A stretch of 64,000 bases of DNA from Chthonomonas sp. UBA2362 (GCA_002344135.1 DDTO01000002.1:736478-800477), one strand, 5' to 3'; positions 17,436 through 25,987 are shown, counted from the stretch's first letter. Notes: generated from the sequence alone by a model not told the origin. Made by a program: numbers and translations.

Positions 17436-18022
17436 GGTTGAAGAACCATCTCCTTGACCGGTGAGAAGGTCCTGCGGTGGATCGGGCAGGGACCGAGTTC
17501 CCGCAGCGCCCGCAGATGCTCAGGGGTCGCGTAGCCGAAGTGGCGCTCGAATCCGTACCCTGGATGCTCTTCGGCAAGACCCCGCATGAGAGCGTCGCGG
17601 GCCGTCTTGGCCAGGATCGAAGCCGCGGCGATGCAGGCGATCTTAGCATCGCCGTCGACAATCGCGCGGCAGCCATCCAGGTGTGCCAGGCCGGGCGGAA
17701 TCCGGTCGCCGTCGATGACGACGCGGCCAGCTTCGATCACGAGGCCGGAGAAGGCGATCTCCATCGCCCTCATGCTCGCCCAGAGGATGTTGAGGCGGTC
17801 GATTTCCTCGACATCGACCACCGCAACGGACCAAGTGGCGCCGTCTCGGATCCGCTCGGCCAATTCTTCTCGCTCGGAAGGGGCCAGGCGCTTAGAGTCG
17901 TCTATTCCATGCACTGGGAAGCCACGGGGCAGGACTACCGCGGCAGCGACGACAGGACCGGCCAAGGGCCCTCGCCCTGCCTCGTCGATACCCGCCGTTC
18001 CGTAGAGCTTTCTCAGGCTCAT
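17414..18022 (-). CDS. rnhB: Ribonuclease HII
   Basis: This 202-aa enzyme nicks DNA at embedded ribonucleotides. GIDEAGRGPLAGPV carries the first two catalytic acids (Asp13, Glu14), followed by VVIDGDRIP and DGDAKIACIAAASILAKTARD (shortened), the third-acid region. ATG 18022 overlaps the gpsA stop as ATGA, so it was preferred to a GTG three codons upstream. The gene order gpsA-rnhB-yraN is compact and coupled. Confidence 0.96.
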   Translation of the reverse strand: MSLRKLYGTAGIDEAGRGPLAGPVVAAAVVLPRGFPVHGIDDSKRLAPSEREELAERIRDGATWSVAVVDVEEIDRLNILWASMRAMEIAFSGLVIEAGRVVIDGDRIPPGLAHLDGCRAIVDGDAKIACIAAASILAKTARDALMRGLAEEHPGYGFERHFGYATPEHLRALRELGPCPIHRRTFSPVKEMVLQPCLIFDA

Positions 18023-19014
18023 CTCGGGCACTCCGTCGCGAAGTTTTCGTGCTTGGGCATCCGCTCCATGAGACGATCCACCGCCTCGAGAGGCCGCAAC
18101 CGGTCACGCAGGACTCCGTGGACAGCTTCGAAGATCGGGGTCTCGACTCCGTGGCGACGTGCCAAGAGCACGGCCGCCTCACTGGTGGGAACTCCCTCGG
18201 CGACTTGGCCGATCGCTTCCAGCACGTCGGCGAGGGACCGGCCCTCGCCGAGCCCGAGGCCGACCCGATAGTTCCGACTCAAGCGGCTGTTGGCGGTGGC
18301 AAAGAGGTCGCCAACCCCCGCGATGCCGAAGAAGGTCTCGAGCCGGGCCCCCATGCGAGTGCCGAGGCAAGCCATTTCGTGGAGGCCGCGCGCGAGCATG
18401 GCTCCTTTGGTGTTGTCGCCATAGCCGAGCCCATCGATCATGCCGGCGGCGATCGCGAGGACGTTCTTGAGGGCTCCTGCGAGTTCGACTCCGACGATGT
18501 CCGAGCCGATATAGACGCGATAGGTACGGCTCATGAACGCATCGCGCACGCGCTCGGCAGTCGCCTCGGTGGGAAACGCGACGACCGCGACCGTCGGGAT
18601 GCCGCGGACGAGTTCCACGGCGAGGTTGGGACCGCTGATCACCCCGATTTCGGCGTGGGGAGCGGCTTCGGCAACCACTTCGGTGAGAATCGCACCGGAA
18701 CCTGCCTCGAGACCCTTGCTCGAAACCAGGATCGGCGCGTCGGCCGAAACAAACTCGCAAACCTCCCGAACTGCTTTTGCGGGCACTGCGATCACGGAGA
18801 GGCCGGCATCGGAGGGGACTTCCGCCAAGGGGACGACAGTCACCTCCTGAGGCAGTGCGAAGCCGGGCAGGTAGCGCGCATTCTCGCGCCGGAGACGCAT
18901 GGTGTCGATCTCGTCGAGATCGCGTCCTGCTAAGTGGACTTCTGCGCCGTTTCGTGCTAGGAGGATGGCCAGAGCCGTTCCCCAACTGCCGGCGCCGAGC
19001 ACCACCACGCGCAT
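18019..19014 (-). CDS. gpsA: NAD(P)-dependent glycerol-3-phosphate dehydrogenase
   Basis: The 331-aa enzyme reduces dihydroxyacetone phosphate to sn-glycerol 3-phosphate for phospholipid synthesis. GAGSWGTALA (residues 7-16) is the dinucleotide loop; SGPNLAVEL, ELAGALKNVLAIAAG (catalytic Lys) and TFFGIAGVGDLFATA are family hallmarks. It leads the gpsA-rnhB-yraN-phyH-udg run. There is no Shine-Dalgarno; TAGAAT ends 7 nt upstream. Its start is only 34 bp from the divergent isomerase start. Confidence 0.97.
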   Translation of the reverse strand: MRVVVLGAGSWGTALAILLARNGAEVHLAGRDLDEIDTMRLRRENARYLPGFALPQEVTVVPLAEVPSDAGLSVIAVPAKAVREVCEFVSADAPILVSSKGLEAGSGAILTEVVAEAAPHAEIGVISGPNLAVELVRGIPTVAVVAFPTEATAERVRDAFMSRTYRVYIGSDIVGVELAGALKNVLAIAAGMIDGLGYGDNTKGAMLARGLHEMACLGTRMGARLETFFGIAGVGDLFATANSRLSRNYRVGLGLGEGRSLADVLEAIGQVAEGVPTSEAAVLLARRHGVETPIFEAVHGVLRDRLRPLEAVDRLMERMPKHENFATECPR

Positions 19015-19048
19015 GCCAGCGATTCTACTCCCGGTCTACAATCCGGCG
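19015..19048. promoter_or_regulatory. 34-bp divergent promoter region, two -10 boxes
   Basis: TAGAAT (19022-19027, minus) ends 7 nt before the gpsA ATG, and TACAAT (19037-19042, plus) ends 6 nt before the isomerase ATG. The two boxes are 9 bp apart, so each promoter's -35 region would lie over the other gene's start. Both genes lack a Shine-Dalgarno. Confidence 0.55.
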
Positions 19049-19801
19049 ATGCCGATGCGATTGGGCGTCCAACTTTACACGCTCCGCGAGCCCTGTGCCG
19101 TCGACTTTTTTGCGACCCTTCGAGAAGTGTCCGCGATGGGCCTGCGCGTCGTCGAAACAGCTGGACTCCACGGCCATGAGCCGACCAAAGTCAAGGGTTG
19201 GCTCGACGATCTCGGGCTTTCGGCGCCCGCTGCGCACGTCGGGATCGACTTCGAGACCGGCAACGTCTCCCCGCTCATCGAGGAAGCAAGCGTGCTGGGG
19301 TACGAGACCCTTATCCTGCCTTGGGTGGGCAAGGAAGAGTACGCCAATGGATGGGACTCGTTTGCCCAAAGGATCGAGCCGATTGCGCGGAAGCTGCGAG
19401 ACGCCGGCCTTCGCTTCGCCTACCACAATCACGACTTCGAATTCGAGCGCTCGGCCGATGGACGGATCGGGCTCGACGTCTTCTTCGAGACCGCCGATCC
19501 TGCGTTGGTAGAGGCAGAGATCGATACCTACTGGGTCCAGTATGCGGGGCTCGATCCGGCCGAGTACATTGCGATGTACTCGGGCCGGGTTCCGTACGTC
19601 CACCTCAAGGACATGTCGGCAGGGCCCGATCGGGCCGACGTCGAAGGCGGCCGCGGAGTATTGGACTGGGACGCTATCCTCGCTGCCTGCGAGAAGGCCG
19701 GCACCCGCTACGGAATCATCGAGATGGACAACCCACCTGGCGACCCGATCGAATGTGTCAGGACTTCGGTGGAGTTCTTCCGGTCGAAGGGGCTCGCCTG
19801 A
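19049..19801 (+). CDS. Sugar phosphate isomerase/epimerase (xylose isomerase-like TIM barrel)
   Basis: The 250-aa protein is an AP-endonuclease-2-fold TIM barrel of the IolE/YcjR type. It opens MRLGVQLYTLRE and has FAYHNHDFEFE, EIDTYWVQYAG, YVHLKDM and GIIEMDN, which supply the usual metal-binding His, Glu and Asp residues. It probably isomerises or epimerises a sugar or inositol derivative. ATG 19049 (or 19055) was chosen; the longer frame upstream is gpsA antisense. It overlaps the next gene by one base (TGATG), implying coupling. Confidence 0.88.
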   Translation: MPMRLGVQLYTLREPCAVDFFATLREVSAMGLRVVETAGLHGHEPTKVKGWLDDLGLSAPAAHVGIDFETGNVSPLIEEASVLGYETLILPWVGKEEYANGWDSFAQRIEPIARKLRDAGLRFAYHNHDFEFERSADGRIGLDVFFETADPALVEAEIDTYWVQYAGLDPAEYIAMYSGRVPYVHLKDMSAGPDRADVEGGRGVLDWDAILAACEKAGTRYGIIEMDNPPGDPIECVRTSVEFFRSKGLA

Positions 19802-20139
19802 TGACGGTCCTGATCTTGGAGGATAACCTCCTTTGGTCGGCTAGGCTCAAGCGGACGATCGAAGGATTGGGCCATCGGGCGCTCGTCGCTTCGCCCCTCG
19901 CCGCAGAGATTCCGCAAGCGGACGCCGCGATCGTAAACCTGTCGGCGGCGGCCCCAAATCTGGACGTCGTCGTGACGGCTCTGCGAGAGCGAGGTATCCA
20001 CGTGATCGGTCACGCCGGGCACAAGGAGCGGGAGGTCCACGAGTCACCCGCGGCGGCGCTCTGCGACCAGGTTCTCACCAACTCCCAAGCGACCTACAAG
20101 CTCGAAGCGGCTTTGGCTCTGGTAGATATACGGGTTTAG
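19801..20139 (+). CDS. Receiver-like (pseudo-response-regulator) single-domain protein
   Basis: This 112-aa protein follows the isomerase with a TGATG overlap. VLILEDNLLWSARLKRTIEGLGH matches the first strand and helix of a CheY fold, including the acidic Glu-Asp pair at residues 7-8. Where the phospho-acceptor Asp should be (AAIVNLSAA) there is Asn, and the later Thr/Ser and Lys positions are not obvious (HVIGHAGHKER). It would therefore be a phosphorylation-independent receiver, if the fold call is right. No kinase or output domain is attached. The link with a sugar isomerase is unexplained. Confidence 0.65.
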   Translation: MTVLILEDNLLWSARLKRTIEGLGHRALVASPLAAEIPQADAAIVNLSAAAPNLDVVVTALRERGIHVIGHAGHKEREVHESPAAALCDQVLTNSQATYKLEAALALVDIRV

Positions 20140-20265
20140 TCCCCGCAATCAATATGAATTCGTCGTAGGGGGCCGGGTTCGAACGAACATTCGCCAAGCT
20201 TATGAGGTCAAACTGGTTGCGTATTGCGATCGAAAAGGAGATTCCCTTGATTGGATTTCCTGTAG

Positions 20266-20291
20266 GGGTGGTGATTACCACCCTTTTTTTT
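20266..20291 (+). terminator. Intrinsic terminator, 7-bp stem with 8 T
   Basis: GGGTGGT-GATT-ACCACCC is a perfect 7-bp stem followed directly by eight T. It would end the isomerase/receiver transcript and insulate the flagellin promoter that follows 12 bp later. Confidence 0.85.
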
Positions 20292-20302
20292 GACCGGCTC
20301 GA

Positions 20303-20318
20303 TGGCCCGATCGTTGCC
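20303..20318 (+). promoter_or_regulatory. Sigma-54-like -24/-12 site upstream of flagellin
   Basis: TGGCCC-N5-TTGCC has the invariant GG and GC spaced by 10 nt, as in RpoN promoters (consensus TGGCAC-N5-TTGCA). It is 214 bp before the flagellin ATG. It departs from consensus at two positions, so this is a moderate call. Confidence 0.45.
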
Positions 20319-20531
20319 CTCGCAAAGATGCCATCCGGCAAATTGCCCGGCTCGCAATCCTACCGCTCGCATTAAATCCTGAATTCGGCGGCGGGGCATG
20401 GAACCCGCTTGGATTTCCCTTCGAGACACGGCATGAATCCTTCAGACGGAGCGGGTCAGGACGACCCCACGCTCGCCTTCGGCGGGTCCGTCGAACGGCC
20501 ACCGACAGGTGGACCTTCACGGAGGAGAATC

Positions 20532-21968
20532 ATGTCGTTTCGAATCAATACCAACATCCAGGCGATGAACTCGCTGCGGAACCTGCAGCGAACCGGTACC
20601 GATGCCGCTAAGTCGATGATGCGGCTCTCGACCGGTCTTCGCATCAACGGCGCGGGCGACGACCCCGCCGGTCTCATCGTTTCTGAGAATTTCCGCGCCC
20701 AGATCGCCGGCCTCGACCAGGCGATGAAGAACAACCAGGACGCGGTGAACTACTCGAAAACCGCGGAAGGCGCCCTCGAGGAAGTGAACCGGCTGCTTCG
20801 CGATGCCCGCTCTTTGGCGCTATCGTCCGGGAACCAAGCGACGCTCTCCGACGAGCAGAAGCAGGCGAACCAGCAGCAGCTGAACTCGATCGTCTCGTCG
20901 ATCACGCGCATCGCTCAGACGACTCAGTACGGCTCGCGAAAGTTGCTCGACGGCAGCGCGGGTACCTACGCGGTGAGCACGAGCGGCACGAATGTGTCGA
21001 ACATGTCGTTCAGCGGCGTCTTCAACGGCAACGCGATCACGACCAACTCGACGGTGACCCTCTCAGCGGTTTCGGCAGCGACCAAGGCTTCGGTCACCGG
21101 CACGCGAACCTTCGCCGCCGGCACCACCACGATGTCGAACGCCGGCTCGTTTACGATCAACGGCGTGAGTTTCAACGTCTCGACCACCGACACCGTCAAC
21201 GACGTGGTCGCCCGAATCAACAATTCGTCCAGTCAAACCGGCGTTGTCGCCAGCTGGAGCGCCAGCGCGGGTGTCACCCTGACGACCAGCAAGTTCGGTT
21301 CGAGCCAGCGTGTCGATCTGATCGACTCGAACGCGATTCTTCGCTCGGCGGCGGGTACCCAGTCCGCCGCAGGCACGAACGCATCTGCGGACGTGACCAT
21401 CGACATCGACGGGGCGGGCACTCTGGCTACCGTCACGTTCGATCAGGGCCAGGGTCTCATTCTGAGGGACAACTACGGCAACTCTATCTCGCTGACCGAG
21501 ACCGGCAACGCGACGGCCGCGGGCGGAGCTTGGGGTCAGGTCGTGGCTGGACAGTCGATCTTCCAAATCGGCGCCAACCCGGGCCAGACGACCAGTCTCT
21601 CGCTGGGCAACTTCGGCTCGAGCAACCTCGGTGTCGGGGCAGTCTCGGGTCTGAACCTGGGCAACCTGAGCTTGATGTCGCAGTCCGGTGCCGACGATGC
21701 CCTCAAGGTCATCGACCGCGCGATCGCCGACGTCACCCAGGTCCGCGGCGTCATCGGCAACTTCCAGCGCAACGTCATCGAGTCGAATACTCGCTCTCTC
21801 GGCATTGCCCGAGAGAACCTCTCGGCGTCCGAATCCTCGATCCGCGACGTCGACATCGCGCAGGAAATGACGGACTTCACCAAGCTGCAGATCCTGCAGC
21901 AGAGCGGTATGGCGATGCTCGCCCAGGCGAACAGCGCGCCGCAATCGGTTCTGTCGCTCCTGCGATAG
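20532..21968 (+). CDS. fliC: Flagellin
   Basis: The 478-aa filament protein has conserved N-terminal D0/D1 helices (INTNIQAMNSLRNLQRTG, RLSTGLRINGAGDDPAGL) and the C-terminal pair (SLGIARENLSASESSIRDVD, QSGMAMLAQANSAPQSVLSLL, shortened). The centre contains a flagellin hook-IN-like stretch (NAGSFTINGVSFNVSTTDT) and Ser/Thr-rich sequence. GGAGGAGA lies 5 nt before ATG 20532, one of the best ribosome binding sites here, consistent with high expression. No other flagellar gene is in the window, so it is an isolated locus, behind a sigma-54-like site. Confidence 0.96.
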   Translation: MSFRINTNIQAMNSLRNLQRTGTDAAKSMMRLSTGLRINGAGDDPAGLIVSENFRAQIAGLDQAMKNNQDAVNYSKTAEGALEEVNRLLRDARSLALSSGNQATLSDEQKQANQQQLNSIVSSITRIAQTTQYGSRKLLDGSAGTYAVSTSGTNVSNMSFSGVFNGNAITTNSTVTLSAVSAATKASVTGTRTFAAGTTTMSNAGSFTINGVSFNVSTTDTVNDVVARINNSSSQTGVVASWSASAGVTLTTSKFGSSQRVDLIDSNAILRSAAGTQSAAGTNASADVTIDIDGAGTLATVTFDQGQGLILRDNYGNSISLTETGNATAAGGAWGQVVAGQSIFQIGANPGQTTSLSLGNFGSSNLGVGAVSGLNLGNLSLMSQSGADDALKVIDRAIADVTQVRGVIGNFQRNVIESNTRSLGIARENLSASESSIRDVDIAQEMTDFTKLQILQQSGMAMLAQANSAPQSVLSLLR

Positions 21969-21999
21969 GCACTCGAAGAGGCTTTGGCCTCGCGATCCT

Positions 22000-22027
22000 C
22001 CGCCCGGCTCGCTTGCGAGTCGGGCGG
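22000..22027 (+). terminator. 13-bp GC-rich hairpin after flagellin
   Basis: CCGCCCGGCTCGC pairs with GCGAGTCGGGCGG across a TT loop with one G-U pair. It starts 32 bp after the flagellin stop. There is no T-tract, so it is a weak terminator or a 3' mRNA-stabilising hairpin. Confidence 0.55.
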
Positions 22028-22061
22028 CTTGCTTTGGCCAAGTAGGTTCGCAAAGAAAATC

Positions 22062-22084
22062 GCCCGGCGAGGATCTCGCCGGGC
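22062..22084 (-). terminator. 10-bp hairpin with T-rich tail, end of GGDEF transcript
   Basis: GCCCGGCGAG and CTCGCCGGGC form a perfect stem with a 3-nt loop. On the minus strand it is followed by GATTTTCTTT, which fits an intrinsic terminator for the GGDEF gene, whose stop is about 160 bp upstream. The 160 bp between hold no ORF I can support. Confidence 0.65.
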
Positions 22085-22245
22085 CAGGAGAGGACTTGAG
22101 CGCTAACTCAGCCTTGAACCGCTCTTTCGTTTACTCCACGCCTAAACATGGAGGGGAGCGTGTTTGGAAATCGAGTTTCCTTATCGCCTATGAGGGGGAA
22201 AGACCTGCTAAAGGTTCGGATGGTGCCAGTAAAAATCAAAAATTG

Positions 22246-23103
22246 CTATCGGGAATGAAAATCGGCAACGACCTGCGCCCTTGTTTTCCGCCGGTACATC
22301 TCTCGATCCGCCGCCGCAAGGAGGTCATCGAGCGTCCTCCCGTCCCTAGACCACTCGCCGACTCCAGCCGAGATCGACACCTCGTAGCCGGCTCGGGAGG
22401 CGAGCTCCGACAGGGCCGAGCCGGTCCGTTCGGCAAAGACCTTTGCGCCGATCCTCGATGTATTGGGAAGCACCGCGACGAACTCGTCCCCACCGAGTCG
22501 GGCTATGACGTCGGTCGATCGGGCAGTTGCCCTCAGCGCATGAGCGACCAGGCATAGGACGTGGTCACCGGTCGCATGTCCGTGGACATCGTTGATCGCT
22601 TTGAAGCGGTCGCAGTCGAAGAGCACGACCGACAGCGGCCGGCGCGAACGCCTTGTCCGCTCGATCGCTCGGCGGGCGAGTTCTGCAAGCGCGAGACGAT
22701 TGCTTAGCCCCGTGAGGGGGTCACGAGTAGCCAGGATCTGAGATCGGCGCAGCGCCGTCTCTACCTCCGCGATGATGAAGGTGAGGATAACAAGGGTCGA
22801 GGTTCGCAACGCAAGATTCAAGGGACCCGCCGACCGCAACGAGTCCGTCGCGACGTCTTGATACGCCAGCCAGATCGAAGTCACTCCGACCAGGACCAGA
22901 CCGCATCGACGACCCCCTAATCGCGTTGCCAACCAAATGGGCAGCAAATAGAGGAACCTCAGCGCGAGCAGAAACCCGCTCGCCGTGTCGAGCAGCACAA
23001 GAGCCAGAAATCCAATCGAGGATAGCACCAGCGTAGGCCACATCCGTCCAGATGTCGCCCGCCGTCCACGCCGCATTCCCGCTCTGCCGCTCACGTTTTC
23101 CAT
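22246..23103 (-). CDS. Membrane diguanylate cyclase (GGDEF)
   Basis: This 285-aa protein has about four N-terminal helices (residues 22-115, LVLSSIGFLALVLLDT, LVILTFIIAEVETAL) and one GGDEF domain from ATRDPLTGLSNR to the end. The active site is intact (RLGGDEFVAVLP), and RSTD five residues before it fits the inhibitory I-site that binds c-di-GMP. It therefore probably makes c-di-GMP in response to a membrane or ligand signal. It is transcribed convergently with flagellin, and c-di-GMP commonly governs the switch from swimming to surface life. Confidence 0.94.
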   Translation of the reverse strand: MENVSGRAGMRRGRRATSGRMWPTLVLSSIGFLALVLLDTASGFLLALRFLYLLPIWLATRLGGRRCGLVLVGVTSIWLAYQDVATDSLRSAGPLNLALRTSTLVILTFIIAEVETALRRSQILATRDPLTGLSNRLALAELARRAIERTRRSRRPLSVVLFDCDRFKAINDVHGHATGDHVLCLVAHALRATARSTDVIARLGGDEFVAVLPNTSRIGAKVFAERTGSALSELASRAGYEVSISAGVGEWSRDGRTLDDLLAAADREMYRRKTRAQVVADFHSR

Positions 23104-23166
23104 AGGCTCTACCGATATGATCGGCAGAACCTGACAAAGCGCTCTAGGTTTGAAATTGCGGAGTTT

Positions 23167-24075
23167 CTAACGCCTAGCGGGCGGGTCGACGCCCGCAGAA
23201 TCGAGCAGGGGGGTCGGCGGCGATTCCAGCAACCGTTGCAGGACGGCGTCCTCGGGGAAGCGCTCAACGCCTTCCCGTAGGACGGCATACATTTCCGCAA
23301 GCATCCCCCGTTCTCGATAAGACAGGGAGAGCCAACGGTAGATCTGCGGTAGGGCCTCGAACTCGTCGTCCGAGAGCGCTGCGCGCTCAAGCGACTGGAT
23401 TCGGGCTCGGTCGAGGTGGTGGACCGCTTGCCGAAAATCGCGGCGACGAGCGGCCAGGAGATAGCCGATCTCCCCATCGAGAGCGATCGACCGTGGATTC
23501 TTTGCCAGCCCCTCGCGCAGGAGGCCGAGGGCCTTCTCGAGTGAGCGATCACTGCGGTCGCGAGCGATGATCGCGGCTCCCGTCGTCCACCCCGGTAGGA
23601 AGGACGGATCGACCCAGGTCATCAGCCGAAAGAGCGGCAAAGCGCTGACCGGATCGTTGTGAGTGTGCTGCGTCATATCCTTATAGGCCGAGGTAGCCCG
23701 CTCGATGTCTCCAAAGATCCCTCGGAAGTCCTGCTCGGCGGAAGGAATGACGGTCGTGATTAGTGAGTCGTCGTGCAAAGCGTGGTCGTGATTGTCGATC
23801 GAACTCGATCCTCGGTGATCGCCGGCGACCTCTTGCTCGGTCAGCCGGCGCATTTCAACCCCGTTGTGAAGATACAGATCGGTGCGAAGCCAGAGCCAGC
23901 CCGAGAACGTGGTTCGGAACTGACCCAGCAGCGAGGCGCTTGCGTGTGATTCGTGTGCGTCGAGTCCGGCGGGCTGCCCGGTCGTCGCGAGGGTTGTTTG
24001 CCAGCCGGTGGCCGTCCAGCCTGTCGCAATGGCGAGGCCGCATGTGCCCGAAACGATGAGCCCGACTTGCTTCAT
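23167..24075 (-). CDS. Exported TPR-like protein linked to an ABC exporter
   Basis: The 302-aa protein has a signal or anchor (LIVSGTCGLAIATGW) and then a WLWLRTDLYLH segment, a His-rich stretch (NHDHALHDDS) and helical repeats from ~145 on (FRLMTWVDPSFLPGW, LGLLREGLAKNPRSIALDGE, YAVLREGVERFPEDAVLQRLL shortened) that resemble TPRs. No enzyme motif is visible. It starts 8 bp after the ABC permease gene, so it is likely a third component of that system. Similar TPR proteins accompany ABC-2 exporters in related bacteria; that is an inference. Confidence 0.6.
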   Translation of the reverse strand: MKQVGLIVSGTCGLAIATGWTATGWQTTLATTGQPAGLDAHESHASASLLGQFRTTFSGWLWLRTDLYLHNGVEMRRLTEQEVAGDHRGSSSIDNHDHALHDDSLITTVIPSAEQDFRGIFGDIERATSAYKDMTQHTHNDPVSALPLFRLMTWVDPSFLPGWTTGAAIIARDRSDRSLEKALGLLREGLAKNPRSIALDGEIGYLLAARRRDFRQAVHHLDRARIQSLERAALSDDEFEALPQIYRWLSLSYRERGMLAEMYAVLREGVERFPEDAVLQRLLESPPTPLLDSAGVDPPARR

Positions 24076-24083
24076 GGTTCGCC

Positions 24084-24860
24084 TCAGATTGCCTGTTTCC
24101 TAAACTTGGCCCAACCGATGGCGAGCATCGCGCCGGAGTACGTGACCATGTAAGCGAGGAGCGCCCCGAGTACCCAAGCGGGGACCGGACCCCAATCGAT
24201 GTTCGCCGTTCGGCCTCCTAAATCGAAGAGACCGTATTGCGGCAAGATCGCATTGAGGAACTTGAAAAGCGGCTGGATCGCTGGCGAAGCCTGCTCGTAC
24301 CCCATCACCAAACCCCGGACGATCATCGTCGAGCCGAAGGCGAGAATCACGCTCAGGGTGGCCGCGGCCGAGGGCGTCATGAATAGGCTCAGCGTGAAGC
24401 TGACCGCACAGACCACGACCAATCCCATCATCTTGCCGAGGACGTACTGTGCCATGAGGAGATCGAATCGCACGCCGAAGTTGAGAAGCGCGATCGATGT
24501 CAGCGCCGCCAGCGCGAGGAAAGCGATCCAACTAACGAGGACCGCTCCGATCAGTTTGCCGAAAAGCAAGTCGAAGCGATCGATCGGGCGCGACAGGAGA
24601 GGGTAAAGCGTTCGGTTTTTCACCTCTTCCGGCATGAGCCGGCAAGTGGTGAGAATCGCGACGATCGTCGAGAAAAGACCGAGCACGGTGACGGCGAGAT
24701 CCTTGACGAATACCTGCAGCCCTTGCGCCCCGAAGAACCCGAGCGCTCCCGCGCTGAGCATGATCACGAATCCCAAGATCGCGACCACCCACAAGTCCTT
24801 CCGGCGGATCGACTCGAGAACGACGCCCCGGGCGAGCGCGCCCCAAACGGCAAGCTTCAT
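24084..24860 (-). CDS. ABC-2 type transporter permease
   Basis: This 258-aa protein has six hydrophobic helices and the pattern of the ABC-2 permeases of the NosY/YbhR type: a cytosolic start (RGVVLESIRRKDLWVVAIL), then CRLMPEEVKNRTLYPLLSRPIDR, the characteristic loop before helix three. ATG 24860 has GGGAGGG 6 nt upstream; the frame extends upstream but without a better start. A 151-bp gap separates it from the ATPase gene and holds nothing recognisable. The substrate is unknown. Confidence 0.85.
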   Translation of the reverse strand: MKLAVWGALARGVVLESIRRKDLWVVAILGFVIMLSAGALGFFGAQGLQVFVKDLAVTVLGLFSTIVAILTTCRLMPEEVKNRTLYPLLSRPIDRFDLLFGKLIGAVLVSWIAFLALAALTSIALLNFGVRFDLLMAQYVLGKMMGLVVVCAVSFTLSLFMTPSAAATLSVILAFGSTMIVRGLVMGYEQASPAIQPLFKFLNAILPQYGLFDLGGRTANIDWGPVPAWVLGALLAYMVTYSGAMLAIGWAKFRKQAI

Positions 24861-25011
24861 CGCGACCCTCCCTGAAACTGGCCCCGGCGAAGGAGCCTCG
24901 GCGGCACCCAGCGAAGACGCCTCGGCGGTCGCAAAGTGACGATCGAAGCCGCCAACGAGGTCAGGCAAAGCCTGCGCAGCGATGATAGATCTTTGCTCGC
25001 GATGGACTTCC

Positions 25012-25920
25012 TCATGCTGCCCCCTGAATCGTGTCGACGAAGTAGTCCTCGAGCGAGCCCTCGCGGCTCACGATATCGAGAATCTGGCCACTGCCTTGGA
25101 CGCGCTCGATGGCCACCAGGAGGGCCTCCTTCGTCTCGAAGACAGCCGTAACCGTCCCCGGGGCGATCTCGGTGAGTTCGTCGGTCAGGCCGACCATGGA
25201 TACGCGGCCTGAGTAAGTGATGCTGTGCCTACGAAGCTGGTCCTTGAGGGTCGAGACGAGTCGCTCTTCCACCAGGCGGCCCCGATGAATCACCAGGATG
25301 CGATCGCAGAGCATCTCGACCTCGGCGAGTTCGTGGCTCGAGAAGAACAGGGTCGTGCCTTCGTCCCGGCGGGACTTGAGCAAGGTTCGGAGTTCGCGTC
25401 GACCGACCGGGTCGAGCCCGCTGGTGATTTCGTCGAGAACGAGGAGGTCAGGCGAGCCAAGTAGAGATTGCGCGATGCCGACCCGCTGAAGCATCCCTTT
25501 CGAGAGCGTCCGGTTTTGCTTGCCAGCAACGTGAGAGATTCCCAGGAGGTCGAGGAGGTCGTGGGCCTCGGATCGAAGCTGACGGCCCCGAAGGCCCTGC
25601 AACTGTCCGTAGAGTGTCAGTGTTTCGAGCGGAGTAAGGAAGGGATAGTACAGGGCCACCTCGGGCAGGTATCCGATGCGCCGCTTCGCCGACACGCCGC
25701 CTGCAGGTTCGCCGAACACCCGGCAGAGGCCGGCGATGGGCTGGACGAAGCCCATCAAAGCCTTCAGGGTCGAGCTCTTTCCCGCCCCGTTAGGACCCAG
25801 AAAGCCAACCACTTCGCCGGGCTTGACGGAAAACGAAAGATCACGGACCGCCTCGACGAACGCTCCACTCTTCTGACGGTAGCGGATCGTCAGATCCCGA
25901 CATTCGATCGCAAGTGCCAT
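25012..25920 (-). CDS. ABC transporter ATP-binding protein
   Basis: The 302-aa ATPase has Walker A (LGPNGAGKSS, ~residue 42), a Q-loop region (IGYLPEVALYYPFLTPLET), signature LSKGMLQRVGIAQ, Walker B LLVLDEITSGLDP and the switch histidine in SSHE. The C-terminal ~80 residues form the extra domain of CcmA/NatA-type exporters. It pairs with the downstream permease. TATGGT ends 6 nt before the ATG and GAGGA is adjacent, so either start mode is possible. Confidence 0.93.
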   Translation of the reverse strand: MALAIECRDLTIRYRQKSGAFVEAVRDLSFSVKPGEVVGFLGPNGAGKSSTLKALMGFVQPIAGLCRVFGEPAGGVSAKRRIGYLPEVALYYPFLTPLETLTLYGQLQGLRGRQLRSEAHDLLDLLGISHVAGKQNRTLSKGMLQRVGIAQSLLGSPDLLVLDEITSGLDPVGRRELRTLLKSRRDEGTTLFFSSHELAEVEMLCDRILVIHRGRLVEERLVSTLKDQLRRHSITYSGRVSMVGLTDELTEIAPGTVTAVFETKEALLVAIERVQGSGQILDIVSREGSLEDYFVDTIQGAA

Positions 25921-25987
25921 TTCCTCACCATAGGTGTCGGTGAGTCGAGCCTGAATCCTTAGGTCTTACGCATCAGCCTGGAAACCA

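Larger units (their letters stand above)
20140..20531 (+). other. 392-bp intergenic region upstream of flagellin
   Basis: It holds the 3' end of the isomerase transcript, an intrinsic terminator (20266-20291), a sigma-54-like site (20303-20318) and a ~200-nt flagellin leader. A 42-codon TTG frame at 20247-20375 has AAGGAG 6 nt upstream but runs through the terminator hairpin. No RNA family was recognised. Confidence 0.6.

Noticed and set aside
20247..20375. 42-codon TTG frame with a perfect Shine-Dalgarno
   Set aside because: It runs through a strong intrinsic terminator and its sequence has no features of a protein; more likely chance.
22085..22245. Possible c-di-GMP riboswitch next to the GGDEF gene
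   Set aside because: The stretch has short A/G-rich runs, but the conserved GEMM core was not found and it lies downstream of the gene.
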